A stretch of 49,119 nucleotides of DNA from NCBI RefSeq assembly GCF_015594625.1, contig NZ_JADNRQ010000022.1:1-49119 (forward strand). The letters run 5' to 3'. Shown here piece by piece: positions 16,936-24,338 of the stretch. Below the pieces are notes generated by a model, which saw only the letters and a list, made by a program, of their open reading frames with translations, was not told where the DNA came from and ran no database searches. A program made the position numbers and the translations under genes. Each line of letters opens with the position of its first letter. The first letter of the stretch is position 1. Origin of the DNA: Desulfallas sp. Bu1-1. GTDB taxonomy: Bacteria; Bacillota; Desulfotomaculia; Desulfotomaculales; Desulfallaceae.

Positions 16936-17298
16936 TTATTTTGCCTTTAGGCAGGAGTGCACTTCTTTTTCAATGCGCAGACAGGCACCGTAATTCCGGT
17001 GAGTCTGCCGGTTTTCCAGGTTATCACGTATTTGATCAAACAAGTCATTATTGATAGAGACCAACCGTTGTGTAAAAACCTTTTTATTCAAGGAGTAAAA
17101 TACCCAACGGCCATCTTTGTCATCACGCACTATTCCGTTTTTCTTTAAAATCCTGAGGTGGTGGGAAACAGCTGGCTGAGACATCCCTAGCTCATCCATG
17201 ATTTCGCAGACGCACATATCCCGCCGGGATAACATCATGATAATTTTCAGCCGGGTTTCGTCGGCGATCAGCTTGAGAAAATCAAGTAAATCCTTCAT
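16936..17298 (-). CDS. arsR: ArsR-family metalloregulatory repressor
   Basis: A 120-residue winged-helix repressor. The metal site typical of arsenite sensors is present as MCVCEIMDEL (Cys29 and Cys31), at the start of the recognition region MSQPAVSHHLRIL; the wing is VRDDKDGRWVFYSL. The ATG at 17298 is preferred because GGAGAA lies 6 nt upstream; an earlier ATG at 17313 is within that ribosome site. ArsR proteins release DNA upon binding As(III). Its gene lies downstream of acr3, unlike the usual arsR-first order, and seems to have its own extended -10 promoter in the gap. Confidence 0.88.
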   Translation of the reverse strand: MKDLLDFLKLIADETRLKIIMMLSRRDMCVCEIMDELGMSQPAVSHHLRILKKNGIVRDDKDGRWVFYSLNKKVFTQRLVSINNDLFDQIRDNLENRQTHRNYGACLRIEKEVHSCLKAK

Positions 17299-17313
17299 AT
17301 TCTTTTCTCCCAT

Positions 17314-17370
17314 TTAAATTGCCATGCCGGAAGGCATATTACACCTCCCGGCTATTCTCATTTTATTATA
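17314..17370 (-). promoter_or_regulatory. arsR promoter and a short leader ORF
   Basis: On the minus strand TGATATAAT forms an extended -10 box (TATAAT at 17365-17370). Downstream a strong GGGAGGTG site serves a 7-codon reading frame (MPSGMAI, 17337-17314) whose stop abuts the ATG at 17313. A small inverted repeat, ATGCC (17324-17328) with GGCAT (17333-17337), lies within it. It may be a leader peptide that couples translation into arsR. Confidence 0.45.
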
Positions 17371-17388
17371 TCATTACTACGCTACAAT

Positions 17389-18453
17389 TTACCTCGCTGC
17401 AGTCAGCTCGTGACTGAAGTATTTCTTCCTGAAGTACAGGGCCACGTTGACCAGGCTGATCAGCACTGGAACCTCCACCAGGGGACCAATCACCGTGGCA
17501 AAAGCCTGGGCCGAGTGGATCCCGAAAACCGCTACAGCCACCGCGATGGCCAGCTCGAAGTCGTTGCTGGCCGCGGTAAAGGCTATGGTGGTGGTTCTTG
17601 GGTAATCCGCGCCGATCCACTTGCCGATGAAAAATGTGACCAGCCACATGAACACAAAGTATATGGTCAGCGGAATAATCACCCGTAACACGTCAAGGGG
17701 CAGCGTGATGATTACCTCACCCTTCAGGGAAAACATCACCAGGATGGTGAACAACAGGGCGATCAACGTCAATTTGCTGACGCGGGGAATGAAGTTTTGC
17801 TCGTACCAGTCCCGACCCCTGGATTTGACCAGCACGGAACGGGTTATATAACCGGCAATGAACGGTATGCCCAGGTAAATGAACACGCTCTTGGCGATTT
17901 CGCCCATGGACACGTCCACCGTTACGCTGGTCAGTCCCAGCCAGCCCGGAATAACCGTCAGGAAGATGTAGGCGTAAATGGAATAGGTCAACACCTGAAA
18001 AATCGCGTTGAACGCCACCAGGCCGGCCACGTATTCCGGGTGGCCGTCGGCCAGATCGTTCCACACCAGCACCATGGCGATGCAGCGGGCCAAACCTACC
18101 AAAATGACCCCGGTCATCAGGTCGGGTTTGTCGGGCAAAAGGAGCACGGCCAGGAAAAACATCACTACCGGGCCCACAATCCAGTTCTGGATCAAGGACA
18201 GGCTCAACAGCTTTTTGTCCTGAAAAACAGCGGGCAACTCCTCATAGCGGACTTTGGCCAGGGGCGGGTACATCATTAAAATAAGGCCGATGGCGATGGG
18301 TATGTTGGTGGTGCCCACCTGGAATTTACCCCAAAAGCCGGCAATCTGTGGGAAAATGTACCCCGCGCCCAGGCCCACGGCCATGGCCAGGAAGATCCAC
18401 AAGGTTAAGTACCGGTCGAGAAATGAAAGTCTTTTGACAACTGGTTCCGCCAT
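17389..18453 (-). CDS. acr3: Acr3-type arsenite efflux permease
   Basis: A 354-residue membrane protein of the Acr3 family with about ten helices. The essential cysteine of the fourth-helix region is seen in [17 protein letters not shown] (Cys124), and the family's C-terminal [10 protein letters not shown], with its functional Glu, is present. Acr3 exports As(III)-OH by a proton-linked mechanism. It is preceded by a 22-bp inverted repeat (18472-18493) likely bound by ArsR, follows a thioredoxin-fusion gene and precedes arsR. Confidence 0.92.
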   Translation of the reverse strand: MAEPVVKRLSFLDRYLTLWIFLAMAVGLGAGYIFPQIAGFWGKFQVGTTNIPIAIGLILMMYPPLAKVRYEELPAVFQDKKLLSLSLIQNWIVGPVVMFFLAVLLLPDKPDLMTGVILVGLARCIAMVLVWNDLADGHPEYVAGLVAFNAIFQVLTYSIYAYIFLTVIPGWLGLTSVTVDVSMGEIAKSVFIYLGIPFIAGYITRSVLVKSRGRDWYEQNFIPRVSKLTLIALLFTILVMFSLKGEVIITLPLDVLRVIIPLTIYFVFMWLVTFFIGKWIGADYPRTTTIAFTAASNDFELAIAVAVAVFGIHSAQAFATVIGPLVEVPVLISLVNVALYFRKKYFSHELTAAR

Positions 18454-18471
18454 TTAAAATAAAACCCCCTT

Positions 18472-18493
18472 TATATAAATATTAATTTATATA
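18472..18493 (-). promoter_or_regulatory. Inverted repeat, probable ArsR operator before acr3
   Basis: TATATAAAT at 18472-18480 and ATTTATATA at 18485-18493 form a perfect 9-bp inverted repeat around ATTA. It lies 18 bp ahead of the acr3 start, in the gap after the thioredoxin-fusion gene. AT-rich dyads of this form are typical ArsR/SmtB-family sites. Binding is inferred. Confidence 0.55.
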
Positions 18494-18513
18494 TTACCAC
18501 AAAAAAATAAAAA

Positions 18514-19032
18514 CTATATTTCCTTAATCCAGTTGATGATTTCTTTTTTTGCCGGAACCCGTCCGGTAGACACGACCTTACCACCCAGCACCAGTCCCGG
18601 AGTGATCGCGACCCCGTGAGATGTAATCTTGTCCAAATCCGTAACCTTCTCCACGCTCAGGTCGCGGCCAAGTTCTTCAATTGCCTCCTTCACTATTTTC
18701 TCCAGCTTGATGCATTTTGGGCAACCGGTGCCCAGGATTTTTATTGTACCCGGCTGTCCGTCCTGATTGTCCTGCTGTTCATCATTGACTTCATTTAACT
18801 TTTTCAAATATTCCCTGTACAAAGCCTCGACATACTTTTCCCCTGCTGAATCAGGTATATAGTTATACGCCCTGGCTTGTTTAAGCAGTTCAGACTTGAC
18901 TGCCTCTTTTGACAGCGGCTCCAATGACCGTACCCCGGCTATAATCAGGTCCAACCCGACGATACCAACCAGATTGTCCCCCACTTTAACTTTATATGTC
19001 CTCGGAGCCCTGGGGTCACAGCACTTGGTCAT
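18514..19032 (-). CDS. Small thioredoxin with an N-terminal extension, arsenic operon
   Basis: A 172-residue protein. The C-terminal 75 residues form a redox-active-disulfide thioredoxin of the TM0996 type: active site TGCPKC (Cys104, Cys107), cis-Pro region TPGLVLGGKV and RVPAKKEI. The N-terminal part (CCDPRAP...VGIVGLDLIIAGV...NYIPDSAGEKYVEALYREYL) is a small domain found fused or next to such thioredoxins. A Gln/Asn/Asp-rich linker joins the two. ATG at 19032 is preferred, as the in-frame GTG at 19044 is part of the GGAGGTGA ribosome site. A thiol-redox role in arsenate or metalloid handling is inferred from the neighbours. Confidence 0.8.
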   Translation of the reverse strand: MTKCCDPRAPRTYKVKVGDNLVGIVGLDLIIAGVRSLEPLSKEAVKSELLKQARAYNYIPDSAGEKYVEALYREYLKKLNEVNDEQQDNQDGQPGTIKILGTGCPKCIKLEKIVKEAIEELGRDLSVEKVTDLDKITSHGVAITPGLVLGGKVVSTGRVPAKKEIINWIKEI

Positions 19033-19114
19033 CCTTTTTGTCACCTCCGTTCCAAGTTTTTCAATTAGACACTCCCTTTTGACACCAATTGATTGTCTTT
19101 AAACCGAGTTTTAC

Positions 19115-19648
19115 TTAATCAGCTTTTAACTGCTGGTGATTAAACGATTCAAGGACGCTTAAAACCTTGCGGATTTCATCCCCTGTAAGCGGCAAACAGT
19201 TTTCCGCCTTTTGCTGGTCCAGCACCAGCTTCAAAGCGAAAGCGGTGCAAGTGGTTTCTCCACACCGGCCGCAGTTGGTTCGGGGCAAAAGCTTGATAAT
19301 TTCATGGGGCTGGGGCTGGATTTTGGGCTGGAATACGGGTGTAATTTGCCCCATTTTGGACTGCACATCGCATAAAAAATCCATTAAATCATCCAAAATG
19401 TCCTCCGCCGCATCCAAATTATCCAGTTGCCCCACCACCACCCGCCGCTTTTCCAGTATTACGGGACTTCCGCGGTACTTGAAGGTAATGGTTAAACCGC
19501 CCGGGTCAAAAGACGCGTATTTGACTACTGCGTTAACATACGGAAGTAGTTGGGCAATATCCTCATTCAATATGGCCGTAACCCTTACCTTGGCTCCGTC
19601 GGCCAGGCAGGCCCCCATGCCGGTGATTTCATAGTTTAATGCAATAAT
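19115..19648 (-). CDS. PF04060-type 4Fe-4S domain protein
   Basis: A protein of about 177 residues whose C-terminal part carries the Fe-S motif CGRCGETTCTAFALKL followed by NCLPL, the arrangement seen in corrinoid Fe-S subunits and RnfB-like domains. The rest is an alpha/beta domain without a recognised role. Homologues begin with a stretch like NYEITGMGACLADG. Here that stretch is only included if translation starts at ATT (19648 or 19645), which follows GGAGGAG by 5 or 8 nt. The ATG at 19618 lacks a ribosome site and would remove ten residues. It is the first gene of the arsenic-type operon. Confidence 0.72.
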   Translation of the reverse strand: MIALNYEITGMGACLADGAKVRVTAILNEDIAQLLPYVNAVVKYASFDPGGLTITFKYRGSPVILEKRRVVVGQLDNLDAAEDILDDLMDFLCDVQSKMGQITPVFQPKIQPQPHEIIKLLPRTNCGRCGETTCTAFALKLVLDQQKAENCLPLTGDEIRKVLSVLESFNHQQLKAD

Positions 19649-19964
19649 TTACTCTCCTCCTTTCCTCTGATTTCCCCTTTGATTTTATGCATTAAACAAA
19701 AAATTAATAAATAAATAATCGAATATATAAATATATTTTGATGTTTTTACCTATAAAACCCATAATAATTTGCTTATATAATAATATTGCATCATTTAAA
19801 AGTCAATGCTTTTTTTAAATTCATTCCGTCAATAAATGCAGACAAAAATAAATTATAATTTTGATCAGTTTGCTCCAGAAAAAACCGGATCGCCTGCCGC
19901 TGTGGTGTTTTTACAGTTAAATCAATTGTCTGCTCAGCATTTAATTAAGATGTTAATTTAAATT
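19649..19964. promoter_or_regulatory. 316-bp AT-rich gap with a dyad
   Basis: Contains the probable promoter of the Fe-S/thioredoxin/acr3 operon. AATATAT and ATATATT (19722-19737, two-base centre) form an inverted repeat like the one before acr3. On the radical SAM side, AATTGTCTGC near 19926 is mirrored by GCAGACAATT overlapping the end of that gene; this is a possible weak 3' hairpin. No gene is seen. Confidence 0.45.
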
Positions 19965-21179
19965 TTACGGGCAGACAATTAATTGCCTGGACCAGAGACA
20001 CTCGGCGCAGGACGGGCTGTTGCCCCAGCAATCCGCGTCGTTGTTATCCACATAAGAGCAGCCGTCCAGGAACTTGCAGTCCGTGCAAGAAGGAAACTGG
20101 AAATTGTTGACAGTTAACCTGAAATTAATATAAGCAGGATCGATCCAAATTTGGTCCAGGGATTTTTCCTTCACGTTGCCCAGGTAAAATGGGTACATTT
20201 CTTTAGCCCGACCGTAAATATAGCAGTTGTACGAATGCATCAACGCATAGCAGGGCGCAACAAAACCCTTGTGGTTGACGACCATAGCCTTGTCTTCAAC
20301 GAATTTACAGTACCGTTCGGTGCGCAATTTCATGTGCGGCAGATGGGCCTGAACCATCAGTAACACCGAATCGTTGCTGAAAAGCGGAACTGTATCGTCC
20401 ATGTCGTAAAGAATTTGATCTTTCATCTCTTCATTGTAAGGCAGCACATTGGTCACAATCACCCGGCGCGCTTTCAATTCATGCGCCAGCCTGGCCAGAC
20501 GGGGAAGTTTATGGAAGTTGTCTTTTGTGGCCACAAATTCAATACCCAGCTCGGGGTGGCGCACGCCCCTTTGGGTCTTTATTTCGTTCAGCTGTTTAAT
20601 GTTGTTCAGCACTCCGTGGAAATCCGCCCCCTGCCGGATATGACAGTATTCTTCCTCGTCCGGGCCGTCCAGGGAAACAAAGAGCATGTCCAGTTTGAGA
20701 TCAACCAGCTTATTGATAATGCCCGCCGTCAACAGCGAACCATTGGTGATGACTTCTGCCCGCAGTCCCTTGGATTTTACTGTTTCCAGCATATCCAGCA
20801 GCCGGGGATGGCTGAAAGGTTCGCCGAAACCTCCGAAGTGCACGTATTCGAGTTGCGGCAACCTGCCCAGGTCATCTGCAATACGTTCAAAGACGGGCCA
20901 TTCCATGTGGGCCAGATCATCCCGCCAGGAATTTCTGATACAGGTGGTGCAGGCAAAGTTGCACATCGTGGTTGCCTCAAGATAAAGTTTTTTAACATCA
21001 ACAACCCGGGGAATAATTTGCAACCCGTTTTTGGTTTTAATGCATAGCGCGTCCACAGCGCCGGCATTGCCGGCTGATTGGCCTGTTTCCGGCGGCAATT
21101 TGATTTGACCGTCTTGCTCAACGGGCACGGTTTGACCCGCTTGAAAACTGCAGCCTGCAATTACATACCCTTTTGACAT
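19965..21179 (-). CDS. Tungsten-cofactor oxidoreductase-type radical SAM maturase
   Basis: A 404-residue radical SAM protein. The cluster motif CX3CX2C is MCNFACTTCIRNSW (Cys73, 77, 80), followed by GGFGEPFSHP, VITNGSLLT and a SPASM-like cysteine set at the C-terminus (CTDCKFLDGC...CAECLW). The wording of these segments is that of the family beside tungsten-dependent aldehyde ferredoxin oxidoreductases. ATG at 21179 is chosen, 7 nt after AGGAGG; a longer reading from 21263 has no ribosome site. No tungsten oxidoreductase gene lies in this window, so the partner must be elsewhere or different. A Cys-rich mini-ORF lies just upstream. Confidence 0.78.
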   Translation of the reverse strand: MSKGYVIAGCSFQAGQTVPVEQDGQIKLPPETGQSAGNAGAVDALCIKTKNGLQIIPRVVDVKKLYLEATTMCNFACTTCIRNSWRDDLAHMEWPVFERIADDLGRLPQLEYVHFGGFGEPFSHPRLLDMLETVKSKGLRAEVITNGSLLTAGIINKLVDLKLDMLFVSLDGPDEEEYCHIRQGADFHGVLNNIKQLNEIKTQRGVRHPELGIEFVATKDNFHKLPRLARLAHELKARRVIVTNVLPYNEEMKDQILYDMDDTVPLFSNDSVLLMVQAHLPHMKLRTERYCKFVEDKAMVVNHKGFVAPCYALMHSYNCYIYGRAKEMYPFYLGNVKEKSLDQIWIDPAYINFRLTVNNFQFPSCTDCKFLDGCSYVDNNDADCWGNSPSCAECLWSRQLIVCP

Positions 21180-21291
21180 GATAAACCTCCTGCTGGAATT
21201 GTTAACATACAACACATCATTTTGTTCCACAACGGTACACGTGTAACATTTTAGCACAGCCAAGTATGCCGGCTTAACTATATATAAAAGT

Positions 21292-21390
21292 CTACTTATA
21301 TTTTAAGCAAATGCAATACCAGCAGCCGTATTTGCCCGGAGTCAGGCTGCCGTTTGCATACGGGCAACAGACAATTGCTCTTGCTATCAC
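21292..21390 (-). CDS. Possible Cys-rich 32-residue peptide upstream of the radical SAM gene
   Basis: A minus-strand frame from GTG (21390) to TAG encodes 32 residues including IVCCPYANG and YGCWYCICLKYK, five cysteines in all. It points toward the radical SAM maturase, about 110 bp away. No ribosome site is seen, and the IVCCP stretch resembles the C-terminal IVCP of the radical SAM protein, so it could be a remnant of a duplicated tail. A precursor peptide is a remote possibility. Confidence 0.2.
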   Translation of the reverse strand: MIARAIVCCPYANGSLTPGKYGCWYCICLKYK

Positions 21391-21502
21391 TTTAAAATTA
21401 TGTGGAACAAGTGCAGTTATTCTATTGGTTTATTTTTTAAATGAAGTTATAATTAAATAATAATAACTTTATTAATTTAAACCGACAGGATGTGCTGACA
21501 AA

Positions 21503-22483
21503 ATGCATGACCACCATCATGCCCACGGGCACAATCAGCAACTGAATAATAAGTTGATCATTGCTCTTTTTCTGACCGCAGCTGTTTTTCTGGCAGAATT
21601 GGTAGGTGGGTTCTGGACCCACAGCCTGGCTTTGATGAGCGATGCCTGGCACGTTTTAACGGACGCCGCCGCTCTCGGTTTAACCTGGGTAGCTATAAAA
21701 CAAGCCAAAAAGCAATCAACGTTCAAAAATACCTTCGGGTTCCACCGCCTGGGGGTGGTGGCGGCCTTGATTAACAGTATTTCGTTGTTTGTTATTGCCG
21801 GCTGGATACTGGTGGAGGGCATCCGGCGTTTATTGGAACCCCCGGCTGTTCGCAGCCAGGAAATGTTCATTATTGCTGTTATCGGGCTGGTGGCTAATTT
21901 ATTAATTGCTTTTTTGTTAAACACCCACGCCGATAATTTAAATGTAAAAAGCGCCTTTTTGCATGTTATTGGAGATGCCCTGGCTTCACTGGGGGTCATT
22001 GCCGGGGGATTGTTAATGATGTGGCTGCACTGGTATGCGGCCGACCCGTTAATCAGTATCGCCATTAGTTTGTTGCTGCTGCGCAGCGCTTACAAGGTGG
22101 CCGGGGAGGCTTTGCACATACTGATGGAGGGTACGCCGCCGGAAATGCAGTTGGGTGAAATGATTGAGGAACTGCGGCGGGTGCCGGGGGTGTGCAATAT
22201 TCATGACGTGCATGTCTGGAGCGTTAACAGCGGCATTCCTGTTTTTACCATGCATGTCATTCAGGATGATCATGTTGACGGGCAGCTTGTGCTGAACGGG
22301 TGCAACCAGGTTCTGGCCCAAAAATTCGGCATTTTTCATAGTACCATTCAACTTGAGCGGCAATGCAGCCTAGCCGGGCAGACAACCTGCAATTTGCGCG
22401 AATTTTACCGGGAAAGCGATTCGGATCATAATCATAACGGTCATGTCCATGAACATCGCTGCGAACAACATGCCCATGCCTGA
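21503..22483 (+). CDS. Cation diffusion facilitator, zinc/cadmium exporter
   Basis: A 326-residue CDF protein with six membrane helices. Zinc-type binding residues are seen in helix 2 (SDAWHVLTDAAAL) and helix 5 (LHVIGDALASLG). The first residues (HDHHHAHGH) and the C-terminus (HNHNGHVHEHRCEQHAHA) are histidine-rich metal-binding tails. It would export Zn(II)/Cd(II)/Co(II) by proton antiport. The promoter region lies in the 240-bp gap shared with the divergent radical SAM gene, where a long AT-rich dyad-like stretch (about 21440-21478) precedes the start. The ribosome site is weak. Confidence 0.9.
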   Translation: MHDHHHAHGHNQQLNNKLIIALFLTAAVFLAELVGGFWTHSLALMSDAWHVLTDAAALGLTWVAIKQAKKQSTFKNTFGFHRLGVVAALINSISLFVIAGWILVEGIRRLLEPPAVRSQEMFIIAVIGLVANLLIAFLLNTHADNLNVKSAFLHVIGDALASLGVIAGGLLMMWLHWYAADPLISIAISLLLLRSAYKVAGEALHILMEGTPPEMQLGEMIEELRRVPGVCNIHDVHVWSVNSGIPVFTMHVIQDDHVDGQLVLNGCNQVLAQKFGIFHSTIQLERQCSLAGQTTCNLREFYRESDSDHNHNGHVHEHRCEQHAHA

Positions 22484-22569
22484 TACACTTTTGCTGGCGT
22501 TTCCCGCATTATTTACCGGTCTCTAACTTTTAACGCCCTGGCAATCACCGATTGCACTGCCGGTTTACA

Positions 22570-22977
22570 TCAGGTGCCGGCGGGATTTTGGGTCAGGCAA
22601 TCCTTACCGGTATTGGCCCCCGTGTGTGCTTGAATGTCTTCAATACTATGGCAACATTTCTTTATGGCTATATGCTCGAATATGTCTTGGGCTGTCACGT
22701 TTCGGCAATAACACACCGGTGTGTCCAAATCCGGTTCCTTAAACCAGACTTTGACTTTAATATCGTCTTTATAATAAATCCGCTCACCAAAATATATAAC
22801 ATTACAGCTTGGAGATAAACACAGGCTATAACCGTATGGATCACCCGGGAGCCGGTCGCTTTGAACCAGATTTGTTAATGTTTCCGGCCTTATTTTTTTT
22901 CCGGGCGTACCGCAGGCGGGACAAAGTGCATTGGTATTATCGGCGGCGTTAAAACCGCACACTGCAATGGACATATT
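22570..22977 (-). CDS. CopZ-N-like zinc/2Fe-2S metallochaperone lacking the HMA domain
   Basis: A 135-residue protein matching the N-terminal domain of Archaeoglobus-type CopZ. A zinc-ribbon-like half has CPACGTPGKK and LCLSPSCNVIYF; the second half is a BFD-like 2Fe-2S domain with VCYCRNVTAQDI and a closing GKDCLTQNPAG. The C-terminal heavy-metal-associated domain of CopZ is absent. ATG at 22977 follows GGTGGTGGGG; an in-frame start at 23052 adds 25 residues without a good ribosome site. It may deliver electrons or metal for copper or other metal handling. Confidence 0.75.
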   Translation of the reverse strand, partial: NMSIAVCGFNAADNTNALCPACGTPGKKIRPETLTNLVQSDRLPGDPYGYSLCLSPSCNVIYFGERIYYKDDIKVKVWFKEPDLDTPVCYCRNVTAQDIFEHIAIKKCCHSIEDIQAHTGANTGKDCLTQNPAGT

Positions 22978-23090
22978 CCCCACCACCTTTCTTTGCGCAG
23001 CCGGTTTGCTCAACAATTTTTTTAAACAATTATCATTAGTTGAAGCTGTCACGAAGCCCCGCTTAATTAGTGTTTTTCAAGGGAAACTAC

Positions 23091-23417
23091 CTACCTCGGA
23101 GTCCAGATAATGATCGCGGCACCGATCAGGGCAACGCAGGAACCGGCCCAGTCATATTTATCGGGTCTTTTTTTATCAATAAACCACCCCCATAACAAGG
23201 ATAAAACTATAAAAATTCCGCCGTAGGCCGCATATACCCGGCCAAAATGGGGGTAATCCTGCAGCGTTGGGATTACGCCGTATAACACCAGAATGACCGC
23301 CCCGGCAACCCCCAGCCATAATCCCTTGCGCCCGCGTAACCACAACCAGATGAAATAACCGCCGCCGATTTCGGCCAAACCGGCCAGGATAAAAAGAATG
23401 ATCGATCTCAAAAACAT
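23091..23417 (-). CDS. YnfA/UPF0060 family small membrane protein
   Basis: A 108-residue protein with four membrane helices: FILAGLAEIGGGYFIWLWLR, AGAVILVLYGVIPTL, FGRVYAAYGGIFIVLSLLWG and CVALIGAAIIIWTPR. The E-I-x-G-G-Y and R-V-Y-A-A-Y-G-G signatures are those of YnfA, an SMR-like family. The function is not firmly known; drug or cation efflux has been proposed. It ends the convergent group with the CopZ-N-like gene, 39 bp ahead of it. Confidence 0.88.
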   Translation of the reverse strand: MFLRSIILFILAGLAEIGGGYFIWLWLRGRKGLWLGVAGAVILVLYGVIPTLQDYPHFGRVYAAYGGIFIVLSLLWGWFIDKKRPDKYDWAGSCVALIGAAIIIWTPR

Positions 23418-23565
23418 AACTGCCCTCCTGAAGCTGTCGGCTTAACATGGTATTTATGATAATACTTCCTTATCTTAAAAGCAAGACACCCTCTGACCGT
23501 GACGGTAGCCGACATGAAAATTGTAGAGGTTAGGGATACATGTCTCGTTGCTGAAAGAATAATAT

Positions 23566-23594
23566 TGACAAGTAGTAGGGATAAGAATAATATT
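23566..23594 (+). promoter_or_regulatory. Promoter of the DGC/arsenite-permease pair
   Basis: TTGACA at about 23566, a 17-nt spacer and TAATAT form a vegetative-type promoter reading rightward. A long AT-rich stretch with dyad symmetry (ATAATATTATAAT, GATAATATTATATAAT) overlaps and follows it, as expected for an ArsR-type operator. Confidence 0.5.
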
Positions 23595-23655
23595 ATAATA
23601 TACTTTAATCACGATAATATTATATAATTCTATACTTATTAAGGAGATGAGCAGC

Positions 23656-24210
23656 ATGGAAAACAAAACAGGTTGTGGTTGCGGGTGTTCTACAGTGCAA
23701 GAAATGGAACCGGTAAACGCACCTGCGAAGGAACAATTGAAGGAAAACTGGTATTTACCTTACATGAATAAAAAGATCCTGGGTGAAGCCGTAGAGGAAA
23801 AACCCAGCCCGGTGGCAGTGTTTTATTGTGCCGGAGCATCCAATGTGGGCCAGGCCTCAATGTTGGCCAGTGTACAGGCGGCCAATAAAGTAGGTTATGA
23901 TAAAGCGGCCCTCTTGTGCCTGGCCAGTATTCCGGCCGGATTAAAAAATATCTATAACGGTGCCAAAAACGCCCGGGGTATTGTAGCTGTGGATGGTTGC
24001 CCAATGCAGTGTTCCCTGAGAACATTAAAGAAATATGAGCTGGAACCACGGAAAAACATTGTTATTACCAAAGACCTCGGGATCACAAAAGATTTTGATT
24101 TAAATACGGGACAGGATCTAGAGACAATATCGCAGCATATTGTCCAGGCCGTCAGCGAAGTGTATAATTCTGTACCAACTGAAAAACCCGGCTATTTGAT
24201 TAAGCCTTAG
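23656..24210 (+). CDS. DGC-domain putative zinc-binding protein (long form)
   Basis: A 184-residue protein of the DGC family (PF08859). The N-terminus is Cys-rich (GCGCGCSTV). The core has FYCAGASNVGQASM, LLCLASIPAG and the family signature VAVDGCPMQC. ATG at 23656 lies 9 nt after AAGGAG; the ATG at 23647 is too close to that site. DGC proteins are often next to arsenic permeases and small thioredoxins, as here. The biochemical role is unknown; binding Zn or a thiolate metalloid through the conserved cysteines is plausible. A shorter paralogue lies at 33842. Confidence 0.85.
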   Translation: MENKTGCGCGCSTVQEMEPVNAPAKEQLKENWYLPYMNKKILGEAVEEKPSPVAVFYCAGASNVGQASMLASVQAANKVGYDKAALLCLASIPAGLKNIYNGAKNARGIVAVDGCPMQCSLRTLKKYELEPRKNIVITKDLGITKDFDLNTGQDLETISQHIVQAVSEVYNSVPTEKPGYLIKP

Positions 24211-24290
24211 TAAAAAGTGGTGAGTATTTTCATTAAATATTTTGGAGAACGGAAGTGCTAATGTTAGTATTTTGCTCTCCAAGTGTTTTT

Positions 24291-24324
24291 ACGTACTTTT
24301 ATAACTTACGTACTTTTATAACTT
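24291..24324 (+). repeat. Perfect 17-bp tandem repeat upstream of the second arsenite permease
   Basis: ACGTACTTTTATAACTT occurs twice head to tail (24291-24307 and 24308-24324), ending 15 bp before the GTG start of the permease. It is an exact duplication and may double an operator half or be a slippage event. Confidence 0.8.
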
Positions 24325-24338
24325 TGGAGGAAATAAAG

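Noticed and set aside
20415-21047. 210-codon plus-strand frame opposite the radical SAM gene
   Set aside because: Antisense shadow; the cluster motif and SPASM cysteines define the minus-strand gene.
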